Below are positions 22,119 to 36,606 of a DNA stretch of 64,000 nucleotides, in pieces. Each line of letters begins with the position of its first letter. Position 1 is the stretch's first letter. Origin of the DNA: Loxodes magnus. Taxonomy: Eukaryota; Ciliophora; Karyorelictea; Loxodida; Loxodidae. Under the pieces are notes generated by a model, which had not been told where the DNA came from, searched no databases, and was given only the letters and a program-made list of their open reading frames with translations. Both the position numbers and the translations under genes were made by a program. Location: positions 992,001 through 1,056,000 of the forward strand of contig CAMPDV010000044.1 of assembly GCA_946699065.1 (NCBI GenBank), read 5' to 3'.

Positions 22119-24469
22119 TGACCCTAACCCTTATTTTAAAATTAATTAATTAAAATACATAATTTTTTAAATTTAAAATCAAAAGGATTAGTCTTTGCAC
22201 TTTATATCTTAAGAATCAAATAAATTTGATTTAATCTTAATGATTACGTACTATAGCCGCAATAAGAGATAAGGATAAAATAGAGCTGTGCTAAATTTAA
22301 TGTTTTTTTTAAGTTATTCTAAATTTTATCTAAATTTATCTTATCAGCTTCCATCTACCTAATTCTTTCATTGTTGAGAAATATTTACTTTAAATCCACA
22401 TAAAAATATAAAATTTCTTAAATACAAAAAATGTTTTAGAATTGCTCATAAAGTTATCTTTTCTAGCCTGTTTATGTAATTTCTTTTCTTATCTATATTA
22501 TGCTAAAAATAATTAAGAATCCTCTCACTCTTTTACCCTAACAAGCAAATTAATAAAATATTCACCAAATATTTAGCATATTAAATGCATAAGCTTTTTT
22601 AATTGTTGAGTTTTAGCTAATTCTGAACTTTTATTTTTTGAAGTTTAAACAATTGATAAGAATATTTCTATATAAAACCTTTCCAGTAATAAATAAAACA
22701 GAAAGATCAAATGAAATGAAAGCAAGCTTTTAATAAATTTTAATTGATTTTATAGCAGAATTTTAATATAAAAATTCTAAGTTTAAAAATGATTCTACTA
22801 GATATAACTTTAGTTATATCATGTTTTACTTTTTAAGATAAGTATGCTTATTAATAAATTTCTAGGTTACTTAATGTTTTATTTTAAAAATAAATTCAAA
22901 TTTGAACGCTTAATAAATATTCAATGGTATTTAAAAATAATAATAGCTAAATATTTTTGCTAAGATTTGTTGACTTTGTATCATATTAGCAATATTCTTA
23001 ATATAGGATATAGATAATTTAAGTTATCAAGAAAACAACAAAAATGATTCAAAATCATTTTGCTTAATTAGATAGGTTATAAAATATGCAAAGTCTCTTA
23101 AAACTTTAAAGTCTAAATTTTTCACTTCAACGAACATAACTAAAAGTTATTGTATTTACTACAATTTTTTATCTGAAATTTAAATATTAGAATCATGGTT
23201 ATAAATACATAAGCTAAGCTTTACATTAAAGACTTTTATGTATTTTTTTAATGCTATATATTAGATTTTAAATAGTAAAGAAATATAAAATATATTCTAA
23301 AAGCTTATACTTGTAATTAAATTTCAATTATCATAAGAAGAAAGATAGACAATATCTTTAATAAGAATGAAAATGAGTTTCAAAAGATTATAATCCTTAT
23401 AATTAGACAAATATATAATCTAAATAAATTAAAATATCTTACTATTATTAATAAATTTTCTACTTTACACAGCATTTTCCTAAAACCAAAGTATATAAAT
23501 TATTTAAATTAAGGGATTTTATTTAAAGCTGCATAAATCATGCTATAGTTACTTGTAATATTCGAATATTTCTGCTTGTGAATGATTTTATAAGAAAATT
23601 TAATTTTTTTTAATTTAAATAAAAATTAAATATTCAATTAGCTTTTACTCTATTAGATACTTAGTTATGCTGAATTTTAATATTTTAAGTCTAATTATAT
23701 ATTTTATAACTAAGTAGATCCATAAAAATAGATTTAGCAAATTATTAATAGAAAATTTTGCATTATCATCTAAAAATTAAAAAATTGTTAATTGAAGATA
23801 TTAGGAAGCTAAAATTATCATTATTTCAATGAGAAAAGTTTAACAGAAGCTTTAAGCAATTAAGTATTATTTCTAAAAATAAGAATAAATCAAAAGATAA
23901 AATGCTTAATTTTTTTAGCTTAGGGATTTAAAGAGATTTATTTTTCTATCATTTGTAAAATAATAAAGCTTTATTATTTTTACTATAAATTACATAATTA
24001 AAATAATTCTCTTCTTATTTATCTGAAGCATAACTATAATATGAAAATATAAACAAATATTTATGCCTTTTAAATAAGTAAATTAAGTTCAGGTATAAAA
24101 GCTAGATATAAGTTAGTTTTATATTTGAAAAATTTCTCAATGAAGACATTAATTAGTTAAAAAATATAAATAAAACATACTTATCAAATAATCTTAATTT
24201 ATGTTCCTAAAACAATCCAGATGCTTATTTAATTATAGTAGTAGTAGCTAATTTATTATCTAATTCTCTATTAACATTTTAAGTTAAAGATTGGAATTTA
24301 GATTGAAAAAGATGTATACTATATTTAAGTTAAGTGAAAGCTATACGTAATTAAGAATGCCTAAGTTAAAATTATTAAGTTTATCTAAAATAATTATATA
24401 AATTGATAGTCATTTGCTCGTTTATTTAGTTGATTTAACCTAAAATTTATCTCTATTAATTTTTTAGAA
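22119..24469. other. AT-rich intergenic
   Basis: Nothing recognisable between the zinc-knuckle gene and the channel gene. Confidence 0.5.
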
Positions 24470-26092
24470 ATGGAAGAGAGTCTTGAGTCCCTTTAATAAC
24501 TTTGGCATAAATAGTAGAAAATAAAAAGTGCAACAATTGTCCCAACAAAGTAAAGTAATGTGAAGTTTTTAGATGATAACGAAATAGCTGAGTATATTAA
24601 AAGATCAAATGAGCTTGTTAACTTAATATAAAATTTAGAAAATATGCTATTTATTCTAAGCACTATTTGTATGGTTCTCAATTTCATTGATGCTGAGATT
24701 GCTTGACTTTAAAAAGAAAATTATTATGATGGATCATTTGTTTTTAACGTTGTTTTAGGATTAAGGATAGGGTAATGCATATCATGTATTTAAGCAGTTG
24801 TAGTTTGCATTATGATGCATTATTAGAGATCTTCAATTCTAGCTTTTACCTATAAAATACCTAATAAAAAATGATATTTGCTTACTAAATTTCAATTTCA
24901 GGCTATAATTTAGGCAGTTTTAGCTGGTATTCATATTCCACCTTGAATTGACAGAGGAGTGAAAGCATATGAAGAATCAAGAGATATAGTGTTGCCTTAT
25001 TAAATTTTAGTTTATTTTAAGCTGTTATTTGCCGTCTAATACATAAAGAATGCAAGCCCTTTAAATTCGGATAAAGGCAAATTTATAGGTAAAATGACAA
25101 AAGTAGAATATAACGCTCTATTTCTTGTAAAAGCATGACTTGAAGTGAATCCGATCAAAGCTCTTGCTTCAGGATTGTTTGTTATCGTATTGATGTCTTC
25201 CTATTTAATGTTTATTGCAGAGAGAGGAGAACACTTTGATTAAAACGAAAAGTTGGAATTCAGGCACCATAATTTTTTTAATTCCCTCTGACTTATTTTT
25301 ATCACTACACTAACTATTGGATATGGAGACATAACACCAATTTCAAATCCTGGAAGACTTATAGCTCTATTTGCTGGGTCAGGTGGCTTACTGCTCTAAG
25401 CAGCTTTGATTGCTATGGTACATAAATATCTAACGCTAACTTAAGAGGAAAATGCTGTTATTGAGTTTATGGATAAAAAAAACACAAGAAGAAAAGTTAG
25501 AAATTTAGCTGCTTAATGTATCTAAACTCTATTTAGAAGAGTGGTTGTGAAAAATAGACTCAACAAATAGTTTTAAAATCTGCAATTGTTTAAAACTATC
25601 GAAAAGTGGCGAAATTATAAAAAGCTTAGAACTTAAAATAAATATGATACCGATTAAGAAATTTTTAACTCCCTTGAAGATGAAAAAGAAAAATAACTTT
25701 TTAACCTTCAAGTAGCTGTCGAAGAGTTAGGCTTTCTTGTTCCTTTATTTGCTGATAAAGAATGCAGCAAATACAAGGAAGATGTTTAAACATAAACCAT
25801 TCGAGATCCTTGGAAATCTGTATATACCATTCTTTTATTTCGAAAAGAATAGCAAGAATTAAGACAGAAAAATTAAATGGATAATCTACTTAAGTAAGTT
25901 ACAGAGATAGAAGCTGAAAGACAAGCTTTAGCTCGTTCAACATATTAGTATCTTGCCTCGTTTTACAAACATTAGTAATTAATAAATATTACTAATTAAC
26001 ACTCATAAACTCTAACTTTCAATTATAATAAATCTACTTTTACAAAACTTAAAAACTTCTAATTTATTTTTTATTAAAAAATTAGAACTTGA
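24470..26092 (+). CDS. SK-like potassium channel
   Basis: An intact 540-aa frame runs from ATG 24470 to TGA 26090-26092. A cytoplasmic N-terminus is followed by hydrophobic segments at about residues 50-75, 90-120, 145-165, 180-200 and 235-255. The pore loop (LWLIFITTLTIGYGDITP) has selectivity filter GYGD at residues 284-287, and S6 is LIALFAGSGGLLLQAALIAM. The post-S6 sequence (VHKYLTLTQEENAVIEFMD, KKNTRRKVRNLAAQCIQTLF) closely follows the pattern of small-conductance calcium-activated (SK) channels, where this segment binds calmodulin. The S4-like region lacks a regular Arg ladder, which also fits SK rather than voltage-gated channels. Two of the Trp codons around the pore are TGA. The tail is Gln-rich. 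In ciliates such channels shape membrane potential and swimming behaviour. No intron is needed. Confidence 0.9.
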
Positions 26093-28421
26093 AAGAAAAG
26101 TCTTTCATTCCTATTATTTAAAATTAATTAGACAAATAGTAAACTAACTATAAAAGAAATAACTATTAGGATAAATAAATAAATTTAGCTAATGCATAAT
26201 CAAAGAAAATTTAAGAGCAAAGTCTTTTAATTATGCTTATTTATTTTTATATGAAGTGTTCTTTGATATTTTAAAAGAACCACTATTATCTTGAATAAAA
26301 ATTGATTATTCTTTATAAAAATTGCATGAATATAAAAATATGATCTAATCCTTTTGTTATTACTTTGATGATTTATCTAAAATGCAAAAGATTTTAAAAT
26401 ATTAAATAAATAGAAGATTAAATTCTTCTACAACAACTATAATTAAAAATTTTATATTTCAAAGCTTATAAAAAGCGAGTTTAATTCAAGGTTTTATCTT
26501 AAAGGTAATTATATTTAAAAAAAATGAAAGGATGATAAAATTAGAATAATTACAATTATAGAATGAACTAAGTATTTATACTTGATAATATTTATTATAA
26601 TTTCATATTATATAATTATATATTCTTCAAATATTAAATAATAAAAATTAAAAAAGCATTCAAGGAAAATTCTAGGCAATAAGTAGAGTTTATTAGTAAT
26701 TTTAAAACTTAATTAATTTTGATTAATTAATAATGTAGTGTTTAGAAAACAATAACTACAAAATTAAAAATAATTAACTAAATATTGATAATTATTAGCT
26801 TTGTTATGCTTTAACTTTCAGAGAGACTTATTTTTATTATAAAATAATTGATTCATGTTTATTCAAATTAAGCTGAAATTATAAAAATATATAAAAGAGG
26901 TAGAATTCTATCAAAAAGTAAAATTAAAGAAAATATAAAAGAGATTAGATTAAGCATTTCACATTTTTTGGAAATAAACTACATCATTAATAGTAAGGTA
27001 TTAGTAGCTTTTATATTAAAGATATTTTATTATTTTATAAAATTATTTAATTAAATTTTACAAGTTAAATCTAAAAATCTTTAAATTAAGAAAAAATGAA
27101 AAATTTGATAAAATTAAGATAAGTCCTTAAAAACAATTGGACTTAAGGAATATAAAAACTAATATCTATTTATCTCTAAAACTCAGATATTTATTAGAAG
27201 ATCTAGTATTAGTTATCTAATTTATAAATTTGTATCTGTAGCATTTTGAAATTTTTGTCTTAATAATAAAGTATTATAAGCTATTTCTTTTCAAATTGCT
27301 AGCTTCTAGGAATCTTTGTTTCTTTAAATAAAAATTTTAAAATAAAAAATATAAAAAAATAAAATTTAAATATATTTGTATTTACTTTATTTAGTTTATT
27401 AAGATATAACCCTTTTTCCTTTAAATTCAAAGTTTATTTATTTCATAAGAATTAGCTCTACTAAAATTATTATAATTAAATTAATATATTTATATAAGTG
27501 ATAAATCACAAATAAATTTAGTGCAGTTTCTGATATATGTCTAAATTAAAGATAAAAGTTATCTATTCTCATTCATCTTCAACTTTAAGAATTAAATCTT
27601 CTATTTTAAGAAGGGGATATTTCTAACTTAGCTAATTAAGATAATAATTTATTTTTGGTTAAATGAAGTTGAAATTAATAAATAAATTTTCACTTTTAAA
27701 AAATAATAAAGCATAATTTTAAATTTTCTCAAAGCAATAATCATTAGTAAAAATTAAAACTAATTTAAGAAAGTCTTTAATTTTAAGATAAAGCAACTAG
27801 GAGAAGTTTAGAAAACTACTATTTTATTAAAAAAAATTATATAATTATATAAAGCGATATCTAATATATTTAAAATTTGCATTTAATTCTATTAAGAGAA
27901 CTAAGAGATTAAGATTTAAGAGATCTAAATTTATTTTTTATTTATTTATCTTATAATCATAGTAAAATTGATTTATTTAGTAATTTCTGCTTCTTAATTA
28001 TTTAAAGTTTAATTTTAAACTAATAATCGATCTTAGTGATTTAAACTCTCTATATCTTCTTTAATATTTAAAAATTTAAATAAAGATAGATATTTATTTA
28101 TTCAAATTGTTTTATTAATTTTTTCAAATAAATTTAAAGAAAATCATTTATAAATAATTCTTAATCATTAAATGAAGCAGTTTATAAGGAATCTCATTGT
28201 TTACTTTATAATTTATATTATTTAAAAAAGACATATCTCCTATCATTTATTCTTAGATATACGGTATTATTATTTAAATTTAAAACATCATTTTAGTAAA
28301 AAGTTTTAAAAGGCTTGTATAGGTCTTTTAAATTATTTTTTATTTATTAAAGTCTAAACCTTTTTTATCTCTATTTTTGCAAATTATTTCATCAAAATAT
28401 TTTCTATTAATTAGATTATGT
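26093..28421. other. AT-rich intergenic
   Basis: Nothing recognisable was found. Confidence 0.5.
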
Positions 28422-29241
28422 TCATTTTTATTCATTCACTTAAGAAACTAAAATATCATATTATTTTGTATAGCCTAGTTAATTAGTTAAAAATTTAGAT
28501 AAAATTTTATTAAAGATATTTTTTAAAATAAATGTAGATAGAGATTGTTTATTCTGTGAAGGCTATGGTAGTTAAAACATTTAAGGAATTAATAATTTAA
28601 TTATGTATTTCATTTTTTTTCGCAAGTCATTCATTTACTTATGATTGAATTTAGGCTTTCTGGAAGTTCATTTTTTATTTTTTCGTATTATATTATGTTG
28701 AAAGCTACATATGAAGACTATTTTTTTTTAAAAATTTTCATTTTCTTCCAAAGGAATTTTACTTTTTTTCCGCTTTCGATATTAATTTAGCAATATAGGA
28801 TAAAAATCATAAAGTAATTTAAAATTTTAAGGTTTTAATAAAAAATTCAATTTATCTAATAGATATATACATTAAATCCAATTTCTTCAAATTTTATATT
28901 TACTATCTAATTGGAATAAACTTGCTCCTTTCTTTATTTCTTTACTAACAACTCTCAAATATCTTTTATCAATGTTTATGAGATTTTGCTCTGTAAAGGA
29001 ATTTCAAAGTATTTCTAGTGCTCAAATGATTGTGTGCTAAATTAAATAATTTATCCGTTCGCTTTTTAAATAGTTATATTACAATACATCTTAATTTTTA
29101 TTTTCAATTAGCTTTTAAAAGATCTAATAAATCACAGAAATTTTAATTTTTGTGAGGATAGAGATGGATATTGCTTAGTTTATTATTTATTTTCCATCAA
29201 TTTTTTCTTTAAAACTATTTCATAAATTTAATTTACTTCAT
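28422..29241 (-). CDS. Hypothetical protein of ~264 aa
   Basis: From ATG 29241 the frame reads MKQIKFMKQFQRKNWWKIN, NFCDLLDLLKANWKQKLRCI and FKKRTDKLFNLAHNHLSTRN. A 25-nt GT...AG intron at 28928-28952 then joins HWQKIFE to RASLFQLDSKYKIWRNWIQC and KPQNFKLLYDFYPILLNQYR. The reading ends FLTNQLGYTKQYDILVSQVN and TGA at 28422-28424. Removing the intron gives 795 nt, an exact number of codons, which supports the model. The protein is basic and helix-rich, with no signal peptide or obvious membrane helix and no motif that I can assign. The intron borders fit less well with the GTAAG pattern of others, so the junction may be off by a little. Confidence 0.55.
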
Positions 29242-32200
29242 ATTAAGTTTAGTTTAAGAAAAATTAAATAATTAAAGTTCTCTAATGTTAATAATTTAAT
29301 GTGCTTAATGAGTAAAAACTTCTTAAAGCTTTTAAAAAAATAGTCAAAATCTAATTAACTCAAATAAAAAAAATACTATTTTACTAGTTTTAACTTAATA
29401 AAATTTTCCAAGGCGGCTTTTCTTATAATTGCCTATTAATTTTTGAATTATTTTAGAAAGATTATTTTAGTAATGATAAAAGAAAAATCTAGAAATAAGG
29501 TATAAAATTTTATAAATTTATAAGATTAAGCTAAATAATAAAGGAATCTTAATTATTTACAATAAGCTTATTAATACAAATATTTAAAATTTCTATTTCA
29601 ATAATGAAGATCTAACTAGATGGAAGTTAGTGCAAACTTACTTTTCACTTTTTTTAGTTAATTTCGCTTAATTCCCATATATATTTTAATAAATGCATAA
29701 CTTTTAAATTAATTAGATTTATTTATTTTTAAACAAAAATATCTAAGTAATTTACTTTTACACATTCTAAATAATTAAATTTACTTATGATTCAGCTGAT
29801 CTATCAAATACTAAGAAAATAACCACCTTTCAATAATTTAAAATTATTAATATTAAAGGTAAAAATACACTAACTTAGCCTAAATCAAATGAAAGATAAA
29901 GCAAGATTTAAAAAATTTAAATCTTTTTAGATATATTATTGCAATAAATAAATATACAAGAGAATCAAGAAAATTAGAAAATCAAATAATTATTTATTTT
30001 TTAAGTATAAGATATTATGTTTGAAAATAAAGAAATGCCCGCAGCTTAAATAATATTCATTAAACTAAATGAAAAAAGGGGTGGGTATGAATATATTTAA
30101 AATTTATTTTTATTTAAGCAAAATACTTTTCACTCAAAAAATTTAAAAGAACTCTATTATGTACTATACCAGTTCGATAATTATGAGAAATTAAACAAGT
30201 AAAAAAGGAAAAATATATGGTAAATAAGGGAAATAATAATATGAAATATTAATATTTTTAAGTAAACACTCAGTTTAAAAGAAAATAGCAAACAATCATA
30301 TGGATACTTTGAATTAAGTGGATATAAATTTGCGTGAAGTATTAAGAAAGAAATATTACTAATATAGAAAATAATTATTTGATTGAACAATATTATAATT
30401 GTAGTTATTCTAAATAATTTGCAGTTAATTTAATAGAAAATATTATAGGTAGGAATTCATTTATTGCTCTTGAGGAACTAATAGACCAAGGCAATATCTA
30501 AAAGATATAAATAATAAATTTCAATAAATTTTCTTGCTTAAAAATATACATCTTTTAAATTAATAAGTCTACATTTAAATACCCCTCTAGCTTAAAATAA
30601 CTTTTATAAATGTTACATTTATATACATTTTAATTTTAAGTTTTAAAATTAAAATAAAACCTTTCATATATTCTAATTTCCAAAAATGATGAGCAATATA
30701 GATATAATTATTATAAATATGTATCTCAAATACTAAAAGTAATCTAATAAGTAAATATCTAATATATTTAAATAAATTTAACTAGAGCTTTAATTTATTA
30801 TTTTTAAAGATTTAATATTAAAACTACTATATGTTTTATATTTTATTTATATATAATAGCTTATTCCTTATATATATCTAAAAATCAAATAAACTAAGGA
30901 TTCATCGAGTAACCAAAGAAGAGATTTTATTAAATTAACTTTAGTATTTTTATTTAGTTTGAATGCAATTTTCATCTATAATTTTTTTAAGAAAGCTTTT
31001 TGTGCAAATGTATGTAATTTTTTTATATGTAAAATTTTTATTTTAAAGCAACTAAAAAGTATCTAATAAAAGTTAAGGTTGATATAAATCTTTTAAAGAT
31101 TATGAAATATATATAATACATAGCATGAATATCTTAATATATTAAGTGTGTACAAATAACAAAAAATACTTTTGTATTTTTATGCAAAGGCAAACTACTT
31201 ATAATAAACATCTAAATCCATAATTTACTTGATGATTATACAACTAACTATTACTAATTTCTTAAATTTATTCTTAGAAGTTAAAGAATGACTATGCTTT
31301 ATTAATTAATACTTTATCTTATTATATATCTGCTTTTAAATTTTATATAATTTAAAGAGTTTGCTATTTCTTAGACACTTTTATAAATATTTTATTTAAT
31401 TTCTTCTTTATTTAACTAGTTTGTAACTATTAATTAAATTAGCTTTAATTTTTAAAGAAACTTTTTTATTTTTCAAAAAGTATTAATTGATAGAACATCT
31501 TTTTAAATAAAGGCTTGCTAACATATTCAGAGCATATATTTAAAATATTCTTCATATATAGCTATGAAGTGTTAAGAATAATTAATTCTTAACTAAAATA
31601 GTTAGGAATTTAAATTATTCTCTTAATTTATTTCTTTTATATTTCCATAAACATATACCAGTAAAAAGATATGAATCGATCACTAATATTTGCAAGGTAT
31701 TCATTGATTTTGTAGTGTAAAAGATTTAAATAGATATAGAAAGACTTTAAACTTTAAAGAAGTAGTTATAAAATTTATTTCTAACGATAGAATTAGAGTG
31801 ATCATATTCATGAAATTAGTAGTTGAGTGCTTATAAATTACTTTATACTTTAGTATTTCTTAGTAACATTCTCCATCAAAATCTTAAAGGTTTAAAGCTA
31901 TTAAATTTTCAGATGAAGTGATTTATTCAAAATGTAAAGTTTATTCATATCAGATTAAGAAATTTAAATAAATATAGACATACAATTATTTATTGCGTTA
32001 TTTAAAAAGCCATCAAAATATAATTAATTATATCACTGCTTGCATTAAGATATCATTATATATTTTTAAAAATATCAAAGTATAAAAAAATCCCTAAATC
32101 ATGATAATACTCCGATAAATAAGAGCTTTATTATTCTTAAAGCGGGGGCTTTCTCTTTTTCTAAATATAAATTTCATTTATAAAAGTGCTAATTAGTTTC

Positions 32201-32419
32201 TAAGATGATTTGAATAAATTTACTATTTAACTATAATTTCCTTAAAAATTAGTATATTATTAGCTATAAAATGATGTGTATATCAAACTTTAAACTGATA
32301 TATAATAAAAATTAAAAGTTAGATGACTAGCAGTTTATATTGATGTGGTATAGTTAAATTGGATATTTACTATATTATTAAAAAATTAGGTATAAATGAA
32401 AATGAAATTAAGAATTCGA
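29242..32419. other. AT-rich intergenic
   Basis: Long stretch with nothing firm. A 51-codon frame at 31671-31826 (MNRSLIFARYSLILQCKRFK at its start) is possible but unsupported by neighbours or motifs. Confidence 0.45.
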
Positions 32420-33226
32420 TCAAAGTGGAGCTGGAGGTCTCTTGCTTATATACTCACTGTTCGCAGCTACAAATCTTTCACCATAACTTTTGAAGTCTGG
32501 GTATTTTAGAAGTAAAGCATCCCATTTATCTTTACAATATATAATTGGATTTTTAAAACAGTTAGCATATAGGCCTCCAATTGTAAAATCTGCAATAGAA
32601 ATATTAGTTCCACATAGCCAACCTCCCTTACTACATTTAGGATTAATTTTTCCCAAAAAGGAGTCTACAGATTCTAAAGCCGTAGTAATGGCCTTGTCTT
32701 TTCCTTCTTGTGGACCAAAAATTGGTTTTGCTAAGTTACCAAAAATATCCATATAGCAATCTATTAAGTTATCTACTTCATACATAGCTTTAGCTTCAGT
32801 AGGATAATATCCATATATTTTTCCTAAGTATCTTAGAATTGAATTAGTTTGATTAAGCTTTTATCCGTTTTTTAGTTCAAGAACAGGAAGTTATCCACCT
32901 GGCATAGTATCTTTAAGCTAAGGCCATTATTTCATATCTATCCTTACATCTTCAAATGGAACTTTGGCGTGGTTTAAAAGTAAGCGAATAGATTCTCCTC
33001 TAAAATAAAATCCAAAATAATGTAACTTCGCAATATCAAGTTTGCCTTTAGCTCCTGTAGTAGTTTGCTTTTAACAATGTGGACAGTTCTTATCTTTTCC
33101 TTTGCACACACATCCTGCTTACTTTTAGCAATTTGCACAATTCTTATTACTACCCTTGCACTCACATCCTGGTTTTGCTGATGAAGCAGCTTAAGCTTGC
33201 TGTTTGGATGAACAACAACCTCCCAT
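32420..33226 (-). CDS. Glutathione S-transferase with N-terminal metallothionein-like Cys repeats
   Basis: An intact 268-aa frame runs from ATG 33226 to TGA 32420-32422. The N-terminus MGGCCSSK has the Gly2 and adjacent Cys of an N-myristoylated and possibly palmitoylated protein. Two tandem 18-residue repeats follow at ~20-55, GCECKGSNKNCANC and GCVCKGKDKNCPHC (CxCx6Cx2C twice), which look like metallothionein. The GST part starts at ~60: KLHYFGFYFRGESIRLLL (candidate catalytic Tyr ~70), the glutathione-binding GGQLPVLE, and QTNSILRYLG, typical of sigma-like GSTs. The helical C-terminal domain contains WLCGTNISIADFTIGGLYA, with the N-capping ISIAD motif. GSTs conjugate glutathione to electrophiles. 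The Cys repeats would bind metals such as zinc, copper or cadmium and could put detoxification at a membrane. The fusion is seen directly, while its function is inferred. Confidence 0.92.
33062..33169 (-). repeat. Tandem 54-bp coding repeat (two copies)
   Basis: The two Cys-rich repeats of the GST fusion are encoded by adjacent 54-bp units, 33116-33169 and 33062-33115, both starting GGATGTG and sharing TGCAA and AAGAA.TGT. They point to a recent internal duplication. Confidence 0.8.
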
Positions 33227-36200
33227 TATTAAAATAATAGACAAATATGCCTTAAATATTCGAAGTTTTTCTAACTTATTAAATTATGGTTACAATTTAA
33301 AATGGAGTAGCTTACTTTTTAATTGAAAACCATCAATCTTTTCACTACTAACTATACTCATGATTATCCTTCCTTATTTCTTTTAGCTTCTTTAGTATAA
33401 ATCAATCAATTCTAAAGAACTTTATACAGAGCTAATATTAAAGATATATAAAGAAAATTAATCAAATAATCAATCATATTTAATTATGAAAATTCATAAT
33501 TAATGGTATTTCAACCATGGTTTTCTCAGTATCTTTAATAGTAGACTGCATTCTATTTTATAAATTAAGTAATTATTAACTTGTTTGCGATTATTGTATG
33601 TGTATTGCAATACTTCAACTTTAGCTATTACTTCATTACACTTTTATTTATAAATTACTTTGTTCAACCTTTATTGAAAATGATTATGCAAGTTTCCATC
33701 TTTAGCCTCTAAGATTTAAAGATTTGAATTACTTTGCTCTGTTTGATATTTTTGCTTAAGACTAATTATAATACTTTTATATAAGTATTTATAAGTTCAA
33801 TTGATTTTTTTTTCTTCTGAAGAGTCCAGTTATTTATATTAATAGCAAATAGTTATATCATTAAATCATTTTATACCTTCATGAACCAAGTTATTTTTAA
33901 AAATATATTCAAAGACTAAATCTATTTTATCTAAAGACTCATCTAAGCATATAAATGTATCTGATTAAATGCTTGTCTTAAGCTTTTAGCAACAATATTT
34001 AATCTTATTTACCTGATTACCTATATAGCACATTGATATTATTTCAACGTATAAAGCTTAACTTTTTATTAATTTAATACATCTTATTCGCATAAGAGAA
34101 TCAGAATGAATTGATTGACAATTGTATACATTTAATACTTAGACTTTAGCCTAGTTTACAAATATATTCTTAAATTACTATATTTATAACTTTAAACTTT
34201 ATTTACCAAATCCCTTATTTCCTATGTTCTTAGTTATTTTCAGTTAAATTATAACTTTATTTGCTAAGAAAACCCTCCTAGTAAAATTGCCTTAAGCTTT
34301 AAGTTATGCAAATAAATGCAAAGTCTCATATGCTTTATAAAGTACAATTGCTCTTTAAATATGAAGTTTAATATACTAGGTATATATATTACCATCTTAA
34401 TTTGATGTCTAGGCTTACATTATAGATTAAGAATCATACATTTGAGTATTTAATTAATTGATTGGCTTTTCATAATTATAATAGAACTGCATCTATAAAA
34501 CAAAATTTAAGATCCAAATAATTAATTAACCACTAAAAGCATCTAATTAACTTGAATTATAAGGTATAGAAATTTCTTATATTATAATATGTAAGACACT
34601 GTGATTAACAATTACTAATGAAATAAATATATTCATTTATATTAATACTTTATACTCTTTACCTTCAGTCTTTAGATAATATACCTATAATAAAAGAAAT
34701 CCTCATAACTTTTAATTTTTAAAGTGCTAAAATCATTATTATAAATAAATATATATAGAAGGCAATTAAATATTAAAAATATATAAATAGAACTTATGAT
34801 CTAAAGCAAATATAGCACTCTATACATTTTGATATTTTATTCTAGAAGTATTTATTATTTTTATTTTTTAGTTGATTAGTTTCAAATACTTTTCATTTAT
34901 TTATTCCTTTTAAAATTTTTCTCCTTAAACAACGAATTATCTAATACTAAATCTCCATCAAGTATATATTTAAATGAATTAACTCTGATACATAAAGGGT
35001 ATTTAATATAATTAATGGCTTTATTCCTAATCAACTAACAATTTAATTTTTTTCTCTATTAATTTATTATTTTAATTTAACTATAAATAAAGAGTTATTT
35101 TCCTTTGTATATTTCTATAGTTAACTAAAATTATTTATTTAGCTTTGCATATGTTTATTTTAAATTTAAGCTTTTAATTTTAGCTAAGTTTAATTATTCT
35201 TCTTAATTTAATAGCTTAACTTTTAATTAATCTTCTAGTTAGATTTTCTCTAATTCAACATATAATTATTCTAATTAATTAATATTAATTGACTTCCTTT
35301 AATTCTAATTATTATTGAGTACCCTTCTTTTAATATTCCATATAAATATAAGCTATTAAATGTAATAGTTGGATATTAAATCTCTTTCGTTTTAGCAAAA
35401 TTTTTATTACTATTTAATTTAATTTTCCTAGTTATTAAAACGATAGCCATTATTGCTAGCTTTATACTTATAATTCAAATTACCCTTTATAATTTACTTA
35501 TGTAAGGCTTTTAGATTTGCTAAAGCTTTATTTAATGTAAAGTCTTTAAATTATACTAGTTACTAGCATTCTTTGTATACCTCCTTTAGTAAGTGCTAAT
35601 TAAATTATTTTAAGTTTGTTCAATAGAAGTTTATTTAACAATTAAAAGCCCATTGACTTCTTTATCCAAAGTTAATTGAATATAAGCAAAGATAAGCTAC
35701 TTTAAATTTATAAATCTATATAAGTTACTTAGCATCTGTCTATCTCATTTATCATATCTTTATTATATTAGACAGTGCTTTTAGAGGGTAACTATTTTAT
35801 ACCATTAGAAAATAGACGAACAATACTTTCTTCGTTTTAAATAGAGTTAGCAAAATTAATTGAAAAAGAATTAATTTCCTAAATTTATTTGCTGGATAAA
35901 GTTAGGTAACTTAGAAAATCTTAGATAGTAAAATAATTATCTAAGCTTTAAATTAGAATTTCAGCTTTTATAATTAGTTTCTTATAAAATCCCATAGTAC
36001 CTATTTTATTAGCTCTTAGTTAAGTTTTACAACAAAATCATATAAGCAACAAAGAATAAATTTTCAAGATCTTTTTTAAATTAAAGTCTAATTCATAATC
36101 AATTTTATTATATACTAAAGTTAAAGAATTTTAAAGCTTATTTAATCTATTTAACTAAATGTATCAACAGATACACTTAGACTTTATTTTCATCTTAATC

Positions 36201-36606
36201 ATTTCGTTATTTAAGTATATCTTCTTCAGAGCTAAGCTTTTTTATTAATTTTCACAAGTTTATAAAATATTTGATAAAGCAAAAGGCATAAAATGTGACT
36301 TTAAACTATAAAAATAAAAAAATTTGTGGATGCTATTTTAAAGAATAGTTAGCCAATAAAGTTTTTAGTAGATGGAGACTACATTAGTTAGAAGCTAAAT
36401 AAATGTTTAAATTTATAAGACAAAGGAGTATCTTTAATAATTTAGAATGATTTATATTTATTTTTAGTTTAAATATTTCTTATAACTAGAATGTACTAAA
36501 GATAAATAACAGAAATTAATAGAATTCGTTAGAGTAGACAGGAAGTTAATTATTTAAGAAAATGAAAGACTTAATGAAATAATTCAACATATTAAATATA
36601 TTTCGT
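33227..36606. other. AT-rich intergenic
   Basis: Nothing recognisable in this 3.4-kb stretch. Confidence 0.45.

Noticed and set aside
31671-31826. 51-codon plus-strand frame ending in TGA
   Set aside because: Too short, no motif, and many such frames occur by chance when only TGA stops translation.
32490-32756. 88-codon plus-strand frame
   Set aside because: Antisense of the GST C-terminal domain.
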